Shown one piece after another: positions 13,231 through 25,940 of a stretch of DNA of 64,000 nucleotides. This DNA is from Monarcha castaneiventris obscurior (Eukaryota > Chordata > Aves > Passeriformes > Monarchidae), in assembly GCA_026261815.1 (NCBI GenBank), contig JAMPIT010000258.1, positions 12,887,501 to 12,951,500 on the forward strand, in the 5' to 3' direction. The notes below the pieces were generated by a model. That model did not search any database. It was not told where the DNA came from and was given only the letters and a program-made list of their open reading frames with translations. The stretch's first letter is position 1; every line of letters begins with the position of its first letter. The translations under genes and the position numbers were made by a program.

Positions 13231-14334
13231 TTGTGAACATGCACCATATGGGGAGGGGAATCAGGGTTAAGGCCATGTCTCTTTATTATTGATATAAAGG
13301 TGGACCATGGTTCAGTGAGACTTTTTGGAGCAGGATAAATTTCAGCTATCTTGAAATTAATTGTAGTTATGCCATCTATCCTATATAATACAATGATAAT
13401 TAATTTAAAATGTTACGATAGTCCATTACATGGATTAGAATTTCTTAAATATTTTCTCCAGAGTTTTCATAAAAACTTTATTAAAACTCTTTACATTCAG
13501 ATAACATTTATGCAATGGTTCTCTCTGCACTGCCTTCTTGTCTGTGCAGCTCTGGTGGACTTGTTGTGATAAACCTAATCTGTGTCAAAGCTAAGCCTCT
13601 CCTCACTCAATTCTAATTGTTCAGAGTAGCAGGATCTGACAGATTGAGTCCAGCCTCCTCTTGCTTATAACACTGCTCCTTTCCTTCTCTTCACCTTTCC
13701 CCTCCTCCTTAAAAAAAAAAAAAAAATAGAGCTGCAGCTTAAGGTGACCCTGGCAAAATAGGTGTTACAGATCTGAGAGTACTTTTACAAGGTGCTGACC
13801 ATTTACAAAAGTAAACCATAAGCATCAATAAGAATTGAAGGGTCTTACATTACAGCAACAGCTTGTCCTACACGAGTGTTATCTTGTGGTTCCTGAAACG
13901 CCCACTGCAGCATTCCAGCATTCTCAGCATTGTGCAGGCTTTGGCACTACATTATTGTACTTCCTGGGAGAAAAGAGAGAGTTATAGAAAATAAAGGGCA
14001 TGTAGCACTGAAATGACCTGACAAAAACTAAATGTACAGCTCACTCTGGTTCTCAAATGAACAAGTTTTGTTCTTGTTCCCCATCTGCAGGAGGGAGCAG
14101 GAAGCATCTCCCTGCCTGTGAGATCATGTTAGAGATAAAGCTGGAAATGAAATTTCATGCCTCAGTCCCAGGAAACATTTAAAATTAGGGCCATAAATTT
14201 ATCTCCAGCTGATCCAGGTACAGCCATACTGTGTACTTCACCAGGATCATTATCCTACCCTATTTTTGCAGGTGTCTCATAAAATACTCCCAGTGTTGTC
14301 CTCACCTGGCTACCCCATTGCCCTGCTTTAGGAA
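13231..14334. other. Non-coding stretch with a polypyrimidine/poly-A junction
   Basis: No gene seen. A pyrimidine-rich run at about 13675-13710 passes directly into 16 A at 13711-13726, a simple-sequence junction. The rest is unrecognised unique sequence up to the LTR. Confidence 0.5.
13675..13726. repeat. Polypyrimidine tract followed by A16
   Basis: A C/T-rich tract (TTCCTTCTCTTCACC and CCCCTCCTCCTT) abuts an uninterrupted run of 16 A. It is low-complexity sequence and likely length-variable between individuals. Confidence 0.85.
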
Positions 14335-14718
14335 TGGACTCCAATTTAGTGCTCCCACTAAAACCACCACGTTGCTCGCCTGCCCCTCCACTTCTAGCTG
14401 GAGGCATAAAAGGCAAAGATCCTGGGTTGAGATAAGAAAAATTTACTGGTAACAACGAGATAAGAAAATGAACAGTAACAGCAAGAATCTTCATAACAAA
14501 AGGTATGAGAAAAAGAAATTATTTACACAGAAAAGACCTCGACAATAGCAAACACTGGACTGTTCTGCCTGTCACATTTTCTTGACCAGAAGGAACATTC
14601 TTCCTCAGGGAGAGAGTCTTTCCCCTGTCCCTGACAATGACATGAAGTGGTATCAAATAATATCTGGGTCCTGACTATTGGAAAAAAAACTAACCCCATC
14701 CTGGCTGAAACCAGGACA
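14335..14718 (-). mobile_element. Solo LTR of avian ERVL type, degraded
   Basis: Read on the minus strand, the element begins TGTCCTGGTTTCAGCC, the characteristic start of a large family of avian ERVL long terminal repeats. It ends at a CA near 14335, giving about 384 bp. About three quarters of the way along, CTTATCTCAACCC (plus-strand 14423-14436 as GGGTTGAGATAAG) matches the block these LTRs carry just after the polyadenylation region. A purine-rich GGAGGGG segment and a GTGGTTTTAGTG segment follow, as in relatives. The promoter half is weakly preserved and no clean TATA box is seen. The 5-bp flanks (AGGAA and TCCAT) do not match, so either the ends are slightly misplaced or the target duplication has decayed. 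I see no gag, pol or env remains nearby, so this is best read as a solo LTR. The short frames across it are not genes. Confidence 0.78.
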
Positions 14719-16979
14719 TCCATCAGAACACAATGATCTCACTACACCATGCTGAAACAAGTGTAATTTAGTGTCATAATGCTCTGTGTTAGTAGTGAAC
14801 AGAGATGGACTTCATCAAGGGATCTGGCTTCTAAGTTGCACCCTTTACCCATCGTCTTCTCCAGGGCCTTTGGCCCATATTTGGAAGCCCCAAAGGGCAC
14901 AAAGAACATGCTTGCCCTTTAGATCCAGGCACCTGAACACATGCACAGAATAGAATGGTGTCTAAGGTTAAGGAGTCTAATGGTGTCTAAGACTCTAGGA
15001 GTTTGTTGTCTTCATCCACGAGACTGTTTTCTCAAAGGCAATATCCCTGGAGGGCACCTACAAGAAGAGCCCTCCACTGATTTGTGTATGTGCTGATGTT
15101 AGAGGGAAAGTGATTTTTAAACATTAAGGAAATGTTTCAGGATGCAAGTAGCATTAATTTTTTACTTAGCAAAGACTTTGTTTAATGTCCAAGACGAAAC
15201 ATTCCTACAGAAGTAAAATGAAAGCAAATACCTGATTCCTGAGGCTGCCCCCAGAGACCACGTGTTGGTGTTTGGTCTTGGAACAGTCTCAGACATTTGG
15301 TTTTTCTCTTGGACCATGTGGACATTGAGAACGTGGGTCACCTAATGAAATAGAAGTGTTGACGCTAAGCTAGGAGACCTAACTCAACCTGCCACAAGCC
15401 TCCACGAAGGCTTGCAAATCAACATCAGGTTCTGCCTGAAATAGAACGAACTGCACCACAGCAAGACTCAAAATGTTACTACTGAGTTAAACAGATTTCT
15501 CCAGGACACATTCTTCACTTCCCATATTGTCTTACTACTCCCTGCCAAGGTCCATATAAATACTCATGGAATATGTAGTTAATTGGCTGGTTACTGCATT
15601 CAGGTTGGCCCACCAAGAGCAGAGGGCTGTCCCAGAACAGTCCTTACCTCTTTGAAATGTACTTTTGTGACATTCCTATAGATCAGGCTGTTGGCACCTG
15701 ATGTGAGAAAGACACTTTGCATCTATTCTCCCTGAAGGCATTGCAGTTCCAGGTTAGATCACTGTGAGTAGGAAGGCACACAGAGGAGATGGGATGAAGA
15801 GGGAAAGGGATGAGGGGGAGCTGCAAGATGCAGAGGATTGTTGCATTCACATTAAGCCCCATTTCTCTATTTGAGTGGGGTTTTCTGTATTAATTTTGGG
15901 CAGCAGTGCTATCCCCTTAACCAGTCCAGCTCCCGTGCTGACTGGGGGGACATGGGGGAAAAGGCAAGCCAACACATCCTCAGGGCATGATGTACAAGAC
16001 ACCATGATGCTGAGGATGTAGTAGTGTTGAGTATCCCAGAACATCCTGACATCAACTCCCCGGACAGGATGGGGTGTATCAGACAATGAACAAGCTACAC
16101 TGCAGCCTGCCTTCTGACCTAAAAAAGCTCAAAGCTCCATAAAAGAGCAACATGGAACAGTGATCCCTTTGTTTGTGGCCCTATAATAAAAAGAAAATTC
16201 TTTCAACAATGAGGTACAGTGAATAATACCGAAAAGGAAATCCCTTTGACTACAAGGCATTCCGGCTGCACAGGATACCTTCAGGGATCCCTATATTCTT
16301 TGGAATTTGGTTATCTTTATGTGTTTAAGAATTAGTTTCCCTGTTCGTGCCACTCTTACACTGGTTATCTTTCAGATTTATTATTTGGGGTTTTTTAAGC
16401 TATCAATACAATGACATGGTCACCTTGGATAGAAAAAGATTGATTAAAATAATTTCTGAATTCAGAAACAGTTCCTTTTTGTACTTAAAAAAGTGGAATA
16501 AATCTGTTTCCTGGATACATGAAAAATCAGATGAAAGGCAGTTTTCATATTATTTCTATGCTGTGAATGCATATTCAAAGTATTCAGGTTACCACAGTAG
16601 CTTTACTCTGAAGCTAACACAACATCCACCAGTCTTTAAGGTAGAAAAGACATATTTTTATGTGCTGTAACATTTTTAAACTTGTGCCACATTGCAAGTG
16701 TAGCTGGTAGTTCTCACAGTCTGGTGTATTTTTGGACCTCTAAAAATTTGGAGCCGAGGAATTGCCTTCTTTCAACATCTTCCCATGTCATGGCCTCTTC
16801 TCTGTAATTGCAAATGTTTAAAACCAAATTTTTTCTCTCTGATTTCTTCTTCCTTATATTTCTGTTGAAAAGATAAAATTAAAAGTAATAGAGAGAGGGA
16901 AAAGATCAAAATTGTTCATGAACACATTAATAAAAACTGCCGAAAAACCTGCATGTTCATTTTTCACTAGGGACTGCCT
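14719..16979. other. Non-coding stretch, partly GC-richer, unclassified
   Basis: A 25-bp imperfect tandem duplication (AATGGTGTCTAAG twice) lies at 14954-15003. Between about 15220 and 15800 the base composition is more even, with several CpGs and a CATATAAATA box near 15552. It could be an eroded LTR or other insertion, but I cannot find matching termini. A frame on the minus strand at 15847-16086 and another at 16347-16670 (107 codons) resemble nothing known. Confidence 0.45.
14954..15003. repeat. Two-copy 25-bp tandem duplication
   Basis: The segment AATGGTGTCTAAG occurs twice, 25 to 26 bases apart. The intervening and following sequences (AGGAGTCT and ACTCTAGGAGT) are partly alike. It is a simple local duplication. 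Confidence 0.6.
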
Positions 16980-17400
16980 CGATTAAAATTTGTTCCTGAA
17001 TTTCTGCTAGACTTTCTAATTCAAACTGTGACATTATGTGAATTACTTTCCAATCCAGTGACATAACTCTACATTTGCACTTAAATATGATTCTTATGCG
17101 GTTGGATTTTCCAAATGAAATTACAAAAATTACATAAATTTGTGTTGTGTGTGAATACCGAGGGCATATTTCTCACCTATTATTTATCACTAACCGGCTA
17201 AAATAGCCAGAGAAATGCATTGTCCAAAGCATATTTTCAAAGAGCAATAAAAAAAAAAAACTCTGGGTATTTGAGAGACCAATATATTTTTAATTATTTA
17301 AGCCATTATTTATGAGAAACATTTTCAGATGGTTTGCCTTCCCTTTAATAGCTAGTTCCAACTGAACACTTATGAATCATGTTTTTGTTTGTAGTAAGTT
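16980..17400. promoter_or_regulatory. Candidate conserved non-coding element
   Basis: This is unique AT-rich sequence with the look of vertebrate conserved elements: few simple repeats, a mixture of short distinct motifs, and isolated CpGs retained in AT-rich context. It contains a RUNX-type TGCGGTT at 17097-17103. One A-run at about 17250-17261 interrupts it. The function and conservation are inferred from appearance; only comparison with other birds would settle it. Confidence 0.25.
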
Positions 17401-18830
17401 TTCTTCTGATTTAGTATTGCAACTGAAATTGCTTCATATCCTTCAGTGTCTATGAAGGAATATAACTTTCAAGACAGGCTTTCATATCGGTTTTAAAAGA
17501 AGGGAGGAATACTGGTGATAGTCTGGGGACTCAAGAGTGCATGTAAAAGAAAGAAGAAGGGGGGGACATGAGGGAAGATTTTATTTTCAGTTTATTTTCA
17601 ATGTCTCCAACATGGTTAGTTTGATTTTTCCTCTTGTGTTCCAGATTACAGGTGTTTCCCATTAAGACAAGTGAACTGACTTTAATGGCATCCTGCAGAG
17701 CTGTGGGCACAGAATACCTTCTGTGAACTGCCAATAATTATTTGTCCTGGCTTTGTTTCTGGAGATTCTACTTAAATTGGTTCAAAAGCTGGTAATCTGT
17801 TTCATCCCTGAAGATTAACCCCCTTGAAAAAAAAAGGAGGGGAAAAAAAAAGTGTGCTCCACATAATTGAACAGAATAAAAGAGCACTGGTACTATCTTT
17901 GTTAAACAAGGGAATGATTTTTAGAGTATGATAAAAGGAGACTTTGGAAGAGCACTCAATATGAAGCACCACTATTAATGCAGCTTTACCAATTCTCTCA
18001 ACAGCCTACAATGCAGACAATGGGACTGGTAATAAATCTAAACCTGATAGGACCTAAAACATTGTAATTTACAAATGCTTATATTATAAAACATGCCAAC
18101 GGCAATATCAGACCCAAGTAGTTACTTACACTATAATTAGATTTACAAACCCCATGCAGACTGCCATCTCTTGGGCAAGATCACGTGGACATGTGTTCAC
18201 TTATTTCATGGGTCACTCTTTCATACCTTTTATGAGCTTCAACTGCCTAGATACAAGTGTAGGTTCTTGCACTGCAGCTTTTCTGTCAAAGTTACAATAT
18301 GAAAAACCTTTCTTGTTTACACCACTCTCTGACCACCACAATTCCAACAGCCTGAAGTTTCCTCTGAAATCTTCAGTTCAGTAAAACATTTGAATGCTTT
18401 GCAAACCCAGAGCCTATGAGAAGCACTGCTTCGTGGGAAACTCTCAGAATCTGCAAGATAATTGTCAGGAGACCAAAGAGGACAAAAGATGATTGCCTTT
18501 ATAAAATGCATATTTATGTCTGTGTAAAGAGCTACATCTTTTAAATTTAACTGCATTTAATATATGTCTATGACATTTCAAACCACCATATAATTGAACT
18601 TGGAAGATGAAGCCACATTGTGACTGGCCATTTGAAAGTCCTATTCAGAGTGTTCTCAGTTATACTTTCACTTTGCATTTGGCCTGATCTCGCACAGACA
18701 ATGCATTTAGCCAATACTCAACAATCATTCAGTCTTCTACTATAACATGGGCTACTGTGCATGGACATGCAAATTCCTTTGTCATCTGTATCATTTGCAA
18801 TGAATAGATTAAAGAGGGAAATTCAACCAA
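17401..18830. other. Non-coding stretch, no gene seen
   Basis: No coding region recognised. Low-complexity G/A-rich patches with A-runs occur near 17827-17852. Near the end, 18767-18783 carries an octamer motif next to a SOX-like site, listed separately. Confidence 0.5.
18767..18783 (+). promoter_or_regulatory. Octamer motif next to a SOX-like site
   Basis: A perfect ATGCAAAT (18767-18774) is followed after two bases by CTTTGTC (18777-18783). POU and SOX factors often bind adjacent sites, usually in the order SOX then POU; here the order is reversed. Another octamer-like half, ATTTGCAA, lies 20 bases further on. Such short motifs occur often by chance, so this is only a candidate. Confidence 0.2.
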
Positions 18831-18872
18831 ATCCTGATCCCATTGACATTGAATTCAATAGGAAAATAGGTT
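18831..18872. repeat. Scrap of old palindromic amniote repeat
   Basis: The segment reads ATCCTGATCCCATTGACATT, then GAATTCAATAGG. It resembles the 'cctgctcccattgaagtcaatggg' palindromic core of old MITE-like repeats common in turtles and crocodilians. It is short and decayed; the assignment is from memory of the pattern. Confidence 0.4.
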
Positions 18873-21800
18873 GAAGAAAAATGCTATTAGCTGATATCTA
18901 TTGATATGTAAAATCTAATTCAGTCCATCTCTGCTTTGATGTTTCTACTAATAAATTTGAGTGCACTTCTCGTATGCAGATAAAAACAGAGGGTATTTTA
19001 TCTTAGAATCAACTATTGTGCAGTCACTTAGTTCATGTATTGCATACTTTTGAGACTTTTAAGAAGTTCTACAATAGCATAACTTCAGAAGAGCACAGAA
19101 TAACAGGAGCCAAAAGCGTTATTACCTTGGTTTCCACAGAAAAATAAATGAGTAGTTGTCAAGCAAGTTGAGTTTTAAAAAGCAAAAGTAGTTAAGAGAC
19201 ATAATTTCATAATAATGAGTTGGAGATGTGAAATGGCACGAAAAGAGTAGTGGTTTTTCCCTTTTCTCTTCTGCAATCAAAGAGACACAGAGGATACACT
19301 GCAGTCAGTATTCAAGAGTGCAATAACTTCAGCGGCAGGCTCAGATATGGAGATAGGTCTTGCCAGCCCACAGACAAGGCTGTCTCATGCTGTCAGCACT
19401 GCAAATATTGAGATAAGATGCTGAAGTAAGACTTGGACAGGGCATAAATTGTATCACTTTGTCACCACTCCAAACCATACAGACACAGGCCAGGTGGGAC
19501 AGGTCACCTTGGAAAGCCCGAATTAATGTAATCACACTGATTAAGATATTGTGAATAATGTTGCTAGTAGTGCTTGTACTACTGGCCACAACAGTGTCAA
19601 GCCTCCTATGAGCTCTCAAACTCACCAAAGCAGCTGGGTAAATGCTCAGATGGTTTGCCCAGAAGAATACATGTGTCATAGCTCTTCTCCAGACTAGCAT
19701 CTCCAGTGGTGCTCCAAATACATGTACATAGTCCCCAGCCATCTCTGCTTGTACAGTTTAATCATACCAATATATTCCACTGTTAAGATGCTCTCCTAAG
19801 AGGGGTAAGTAGCTCTTGAAGAACACACTGTGCGCAGCACCTACTTTGCAGAAAAAGAAAGATTTTTCAGCTAAGCATCTGATATTTTTTTACAGGGATC
19901 TGAAACCTAAATTAGAGAAAACTATAAGGAGATGACTACATAATATGCCCAATTATCAGATGCTTTTTCTATCATGTTGAGTGTACTTTCATTGAAAGAT
20001 TTCATGCATTCCAGTCTCTTCATCCATAAATTCATCATATCTGAGACAGATCACAGTTAACAGACTTTTAAATGGTATAGCAAAGACAGCTAGTATTTCT
20101 ATAAGGTAAAAAGAACAGATTCTGTCAAGCCACAAACATACTGATATGAGTTCCTGCAGCAAACAATCCCTCTGTGTAGCCCTGGGTTCCTTTCAGAGTC
20201 ATATCAGCTTCCACTTACATCATGGTGAATATTGCAATTCTAAGAGGACAGGGTCAAGTCCCTGATGGAGTCAGCTGTCACTCTAAATGTAGTACAATTG
20301 TGTTTTATTAAATCATGATAATAAAACAGAGAGAAGGGGTGAATAAAGAAAAATGAAAAAAAAAAAAAGCAATGTCTGGGGGTTTAGAGCGAGTCTACGC
20401 TGACGTTTTATTTTGACTTGTTCAAGAGATTAGGAAGCACAGATCTCCCTCAGCCCCAACCACTGTGCTTTGGTTCACTTCTCAGAGCAGTCTCAGGGTG
20501 AACAAACTGGGTTTCTTTCAAGGGCAAATCAACTGGAAGAGATAATCCAAGATATCACGAATGTGATTCACATGCTCACTCAGTTCACAGTATCAGATTA
20601 GACCTGCTCCAAAACAGCTCACAGAAACAAATTCAGGAGTTTTGTTCTCCAACCGTCTCCTGCTGGGCTGTACTGCCTGCTACTACTCATGGGGCCTTAC
20701 TGACCTCTCTTACTCATCTTGTGAAGACAGTCAATTGCTCTTTAAGCTTTCTGATTTCCTTTTCATGGGTACAAGTCCATTCAGCCTCTGAAGAATCTGT
20801 TTCTGAAGATAAAGACAAAATATGTTGTACCAATGGGTTAATAAGCAGAATGCAACAAGATAACTAGAGCAAGTTGGGTCTTCTACTGCTGCAAATTGGC
20901 TTTCCTAGGTTGACTTTAGTGGAGTTATGCTGATTTATATTATCTGAGGATATAATGCAGCATATTTCAGTAATTCAGATGCTGATTTTAGCTAGACGTA
21001 TGCATATTATAAACACATGTTGGGGCCCTGAGGGTACTTCTGGTAACATTATTGATTCCTTGAGAAAAGCATGCTGGGGTCACTACAGTTTGCACACACA
21101 CATATTAACATTAGTGGAATTAAGGATAGTTCATCTGCAGCTGAATGGTTTTTAATATCTTGACAAGTGTCAATCACACGATACGCTTCTAAATACTATC
21201 TAGCAGCTTATAACAGTTGATAACCACAAAAGTAATAAAACACAAGGAAATGAAATTCAAACAGTTTTTACTAGTATACATGCTATTTTTATTACAGCAA
21301 CATCCTCGACCACTCACCATTGCTTTTTGCTTCAGCTTTTCTATTCACCTACTACCAGTTTAACAAGTTTTTAAGCAATGTGTCTGCAGAGGATTTATGT
21401 AGAGGCCACAGTACAAAAGCTTTAATTCTTCAGTCCAGATCCTCTGAAACTTTGAAATTTCTTCTAATTTCTCTTTGAAATTTCTCTTGACTCTGAACGG
21501 CTCAGAATATTTTGCTACATCTAAACTATAGCTGAAGAGCTCTTAAACTGGTGAGGAGATAACTTGCTATTTTAAATATACTAATACAATATTTTTTAAA
21601 GGTTAGACATGTACAAATAAAAGGATATAAATGAAGTTGCACATGAAAGATTATAACAACGTAGTTATTTCTCTCTCATACAAGTCAGGTTGATATTAAG
21701 TGCCTTTATGCCAATTGTGCCTATAGCAGTGGTGGACCTCATGCCTCTCAGCTCCTCACTGTCATCCAGGTTGGGGATTCAGCTGTGGCAGAGTCCCTGC

Positions 21801-22859
21801 CTCTGGTTCCTGTATACCAGCACACCACAGCACAGAGGCACCTGGAAATGTAGAAAACATGCTTAAGGGATTTTTTTTTTAACGTGAAGGCTGAATAGTG
21901 TTACAAGAAGATTAATACCTCCTTTGAATCCATAGGTTAAGGAGTGTATTTGAAGTATTTTTGGAGAATCACTAACTGCAGTAAAAGAGGTATTTAACAT
22001 AACTTTATTGCCATACTGTTATCAAAAGACCAGGAGTGTGATGAAATAAGTCACAGTATGATTTAAGCCCTGAGTAAGAAATCTGATATAAAATGAACAA
22101 TGTAACTGTTACAGCTTTGCTAGCATGCAAAGTTTCTATCACTTAAGTGACTGATTTCCCAGGGCTTTCTGGTCTTGAGAGTTGGTAGAGACATTATAGT
22201 TTTATTCATTTAACTATCCATCAGCAGTTGGCAAATTTCAAAGTGACACTTATTTTGGCTCCTATTAATCACATTTTTTTCACAGCTGTTACTTGAATTT
22301 CCTTTACAGAATTTATTAAATTTATATGAACATTGAATCTGTGTCAAATGTGACCTGGGAATGACCTTAAATATAATGAAAACCAAAACCATTTCCCTGT
22401 TTTCATTACTAGATTTTAACCATTTACTTCAAAATGAGCTCCCTCCCATTGGTTGGGTTTTTTTTCAGAGTAAAAAACAATCTCTTCATGTCATAAATGA
22501 AGAAATGGACATACAGTGAAAATGAAAAGGGCACAAAATGCCAATAGTAAATGGAAAACAGGTAGCATATTAATTTTTTCCCCAATAAATTTTTTTCAAG
22601 CACTTTTTTTATCAATTATATATCTCAAAGGGCAATTTCTTACCTTTTGCCTATGAAGCTCATTACATAAATGGAATATTTGGCTTTTAGATTTATAAAA
22701 CCTAGCAGAGAGGAGGGGGTAAGGAAAGAACAGGGGTGAGGAAAGGGAGGTTTGCAGAAACATGCATATTTCCAAAGTCAAACATTTGAAGGACTGTTTT
22801 TTATAGCTCAGCTGGGACAATACTGTTCTGTACACTTCCTTTGGTGGGTTTGTTTTTCT
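18873..22859. other. Non-coding stretch, no gene seen
   Basis: A 133-codon frame on the minus strand (19341-19742) is the longest here. It resembles no family, has no recognisable domain and shows no splice-site context, so I treat it as chance. A13 lies at 20356-20368, followed by a short patch with three CpGs near 20390-20406 that I cannot classify. The remainder is AT-rich. Confidence 0.55.
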
Positions 22860-23140
22860 TTTTTTTTTTAATCTTCAAGATTTACACTCTCAAACAAAAT
22901 ATTTATAAATGGAGTCCCATTTATCTGGTTTGAAAAAGAAATGTGCTATGAGCGCGGTTACGAGAGAACAGTGTAATGAGTTCAGAAAACATATGTTTGA
23001 AATTTACTTTAGGTTTGCAAATTTTACAGAGATTTTTACCCTCTGGGAGTAATGCAAGCATTTTACCCTTTGAATTAAGGGGAGAAAAGGGTTGCAAATT
23101 AAAACTATGTCAGCCGACAAAAAAAGTGTTCTTATCTGAG
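22860..23140. promoter_or_regulatory. Candidate conserved non-coding element
   Basis: A repeat-free AT-rich stretch that retains CpGs (GAGCGCGGTTACGAGAG near 22952 and CAGCCGAC near 23110) although CpGs are rare nearby. It also has several distinct motif-like words, such as GTTTGCAAATTTTAC and TTATCTGAGCC, the latter GATA-like when read in reverse. CpG retention in AT-rich context is typical of constrained elements but is not proof. There is no evidence of coding. Confidence 0.28.
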
Positions 23141-25885
23141 CCTGACAGATGATGTCTTGGACTCATGGATACAGTCATAGATATCCAAGCAACTGATCAA
23201 GACTCGACACTTTTAATCTATCTATACAGAAAATATGTTTTTTAAAATCATTCACTAGTCCAGTTTTCTACTTGGATGATGTCCTTAATAATATTTCCTT
23301 CCATATGAATGAGCAAGACAACCAAACCTGTTTTCCTTCCTGAGTTAGAACACCAGCTCATGCTCAAACTATTTACTCAGCCAGGCTGGTACTAAAGTGA
23401 GGGTGGGTCTCCATTACACTTTTTCTAGGCAGAATTCATGTTGACATGCCAGAGATGGTTTCAAGCCAGCTGGTTACCCAGTGGTCAACAATGATCAGTC
23501 AGAGTTCAGACTGTGCCACAGCTGTCTCCCCCAGCCTCCAAGAGCTGAAAACACCTTCACATCATTAGCCAGAGTGAAGCTCAGCAGAAGTACCTTGCTG
23601 GCAGCTCCCAAGATAACTCCTTTAAACTTCTTCAGATACTATATGCAACCAGCAGCCTCTGCCTCTACATGATGCGAATATTAAATACAAATTCATCTAC
23701 CTTAATTCTTGGTTTGTATCCCTAGCTCAATATGGCGTTGGGAGAAGGTCTTAGGACAGTAATGTTTCAGAAACAACTGAAAAGCATTCCCAGCTGCAGT
23801 TATAATGACTACAACATACATGTAGCATGTTTCTGAGACTGGAGAACAGATTTCTCATTGAAAGGCTGAGCATTATCTTCTAATGGTTTTCAATCTATTT
23901 TACATCTTTCAGCAGTTGAACAGAGATAACCAGGAAGAGTCAAATGGAAGAAGAAAATAAAATGACTATGTGAGAACAAGTAACCTGAGGATAAAATGCA
24001 ATATTCACAATGTAGGGTCAGCTATGTATTTTTGGGAAGAGACCTCAGGCATATGTTAGTAAAAATCTGTTTGCAAATTATGGACTTTGAATAAAACAGA
24101 GCAGATTAAATGTGCAAGTGATAATTTCTAGTGAGACTCTCTGTGAGAAAAAAAAAAAAGGCAGAATTTTGCACAACTAGTAGGTGTTGTATTTGCCCAT
24201 GGGGAGACCAGCAGTTGAGAAAGAATTACAGTAGTCTATCTTGAAAAAAAATCTAACTAAGCTGTTTGCTGCTCATGGCATTTTAGGTTCATTGGAAGTA
24301 TTTCATATCTCATCACTGATAATGACAGCAACAGAAAACAACTTTATATTATAAGCCTTGCTAATGATTTTGTTGTGGCTGAAAAATAAGAGAAACCTGA
24401 TTTGTATAAACTGACATAGAGCAAAAGAAAAATGAAAAATCAACAAATATATAAATCAGTTTCTAAAATGATAGGATTTTACAGCCATACATATATATTA
24501 TTTTAATTTATCTCAGGCATATTATATATTCAGCAAATATCTGAATGGTATAGAAAGATATATATAGTCAAATGCCAATATTCTTCCAATCATCCTTGTA
24601 AGGAAATCTGTCCCTTTAGGGCTTTGGCTGAATTGAAATACTCCTGAAGCCTTCCAATAAACATTTTGACAGTCAGCTGGATACAGGTTAATCAGCCATA
24701 GTGAAAGCATGGGTTTATTCTCTAACACAGGCTCTTTCTTCTGATGTGTGTTAGCTAACCTGTTGTTTAATTAAGGACTTGTCTTAGTTGTAAGCTCAGA
24801 CACTGACTTCTCATTAATCACTTGTTAAGGTAATATAAATCTCTAGTCATTCAGTCTAGATTCTTTGTCATTGAAGGACCCCACTCTGTTATGATAGTGA
24901 GTTTTTAAATAACTTGGAGTTCTAAACCCAAGGCTAAGCTGAAGACCACCCAAACAGTCCTAGAACCATCAGATGGGAGGAGCATTGGGTCTCATTAATA
25001 ATCAAACTACCCTTAACATTTTAATTTGTGTTTTATCTGTATTTCATTCAGAGTAGTGCAATTTATTCAATGGGACAACAAACACTTTAAGCCACTTACA
25101 CATTTCCCATCCTAGTCTGGAATCAATGATAATGTGAACTACAGCATGTCCAGGATTTCAACGCAGGTATTTTGCTTCTGATATTCCAGAGGTGCTTGCA
25201 TTTTCAGCACAAAAAAAAAAAAAAAAAAAAGAAGAAGATAAATTTTGTATAAGTGGCTAGAAGAATTATTGCTTCTAAGGGTAATATATCTTTTTGACAT
25301 AGCATCAAAATGCCCTACATCTTTTTATTTACAGGCTTGAATTCACAGAGATGTTTAATAGTCTTTCATAACATTTCTGATACTCCTATTTATGCAAACT
25401 TACCTGTTAAAAGACTTAAAGACAATTCAGAATACAAGGCATTTTTTGATGCTAAAATAAAAATAAAACACAATCTGAACAGGAGCAAGACATAGAGTTG
25501 CCTAGTATGGCAAAAATCGACCATATATAATAAAACTTAAATATTGGTCTATCCACAAACTATCAAACCTAGTTCCAAGACAAGTATTAACATCACAAGA
25601 ACTTTTAAAAAATACAGATCAAAAAGCCGCCATACTATAGGGTAATGGAAAAATGCATCATTTGGATAAGCTAATACTGTGTTTATAGCCTGGAACTGCT
25701 ATGGTCCTATAGCCCTGGTTGGTCACTGAAAAGTCATCTTTGATGCTAAGGTGTGATCCTTTCCATCAAGACTTATCTATTCTTTACACCACCTTAATTT
25801 TCCTTAAGTAAAAGAGGTATTTCAGTATATTGTATCTGACTCTAGTAGACAGTGACTGATTGATTAATTAATTTATTTACTTAAT
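23141..25885. other. Non-coding stretch with poly-A runs
   Basis: No gene seen. A12 lies at 24148-24159 and a 20-base A run at 25211-25230. AT-dinucleotide-rich patches lie around 24440-24560. Short frames at 23481, 24522 and 25310 are not recognisable. Confidence 0.55.
25211..25236. repeat. A20 homopolymer followed by GAAGAA
   Basis: Twenty uninterrupted A residues followed by GAAGAA. No SINE or processed transcript could be recognised immediately upstream, so it is listed as simple repeat only. Confidence 0.9.
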
Positions 25886-25940
25886 TCATAGAAGAATCAC
25901 AGAATATGCTGAGTTGGAAGGGACCAACAAGCATGATTAG
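25886..25940 (-). mobile_element. CR1 LINE 3' tail fragment, minus strand
   Basis: On the plus strand, TCATAGAAGAATCACAGAAT lies at the start and GAGTTGGAAGGGACC at 25911-25925. This is the reverse complement of the avian CR1 3' end (GGTCCCTTCCAAC...ATTCTGTGATTCT). Only about 55 bases are recognisable. Sequence further right, around 25941-25985, may continue the element but is too decayed to be sure. The insertion sits beside an AT-rich ATTGATTAATTAATTTATTT patch. Confidence 0.88.

Noticed and set aside
19341..19742. 133-codon minus-strand frame
   Set aside because: No similarity I recognise and no flanking splice signals; likely chance.
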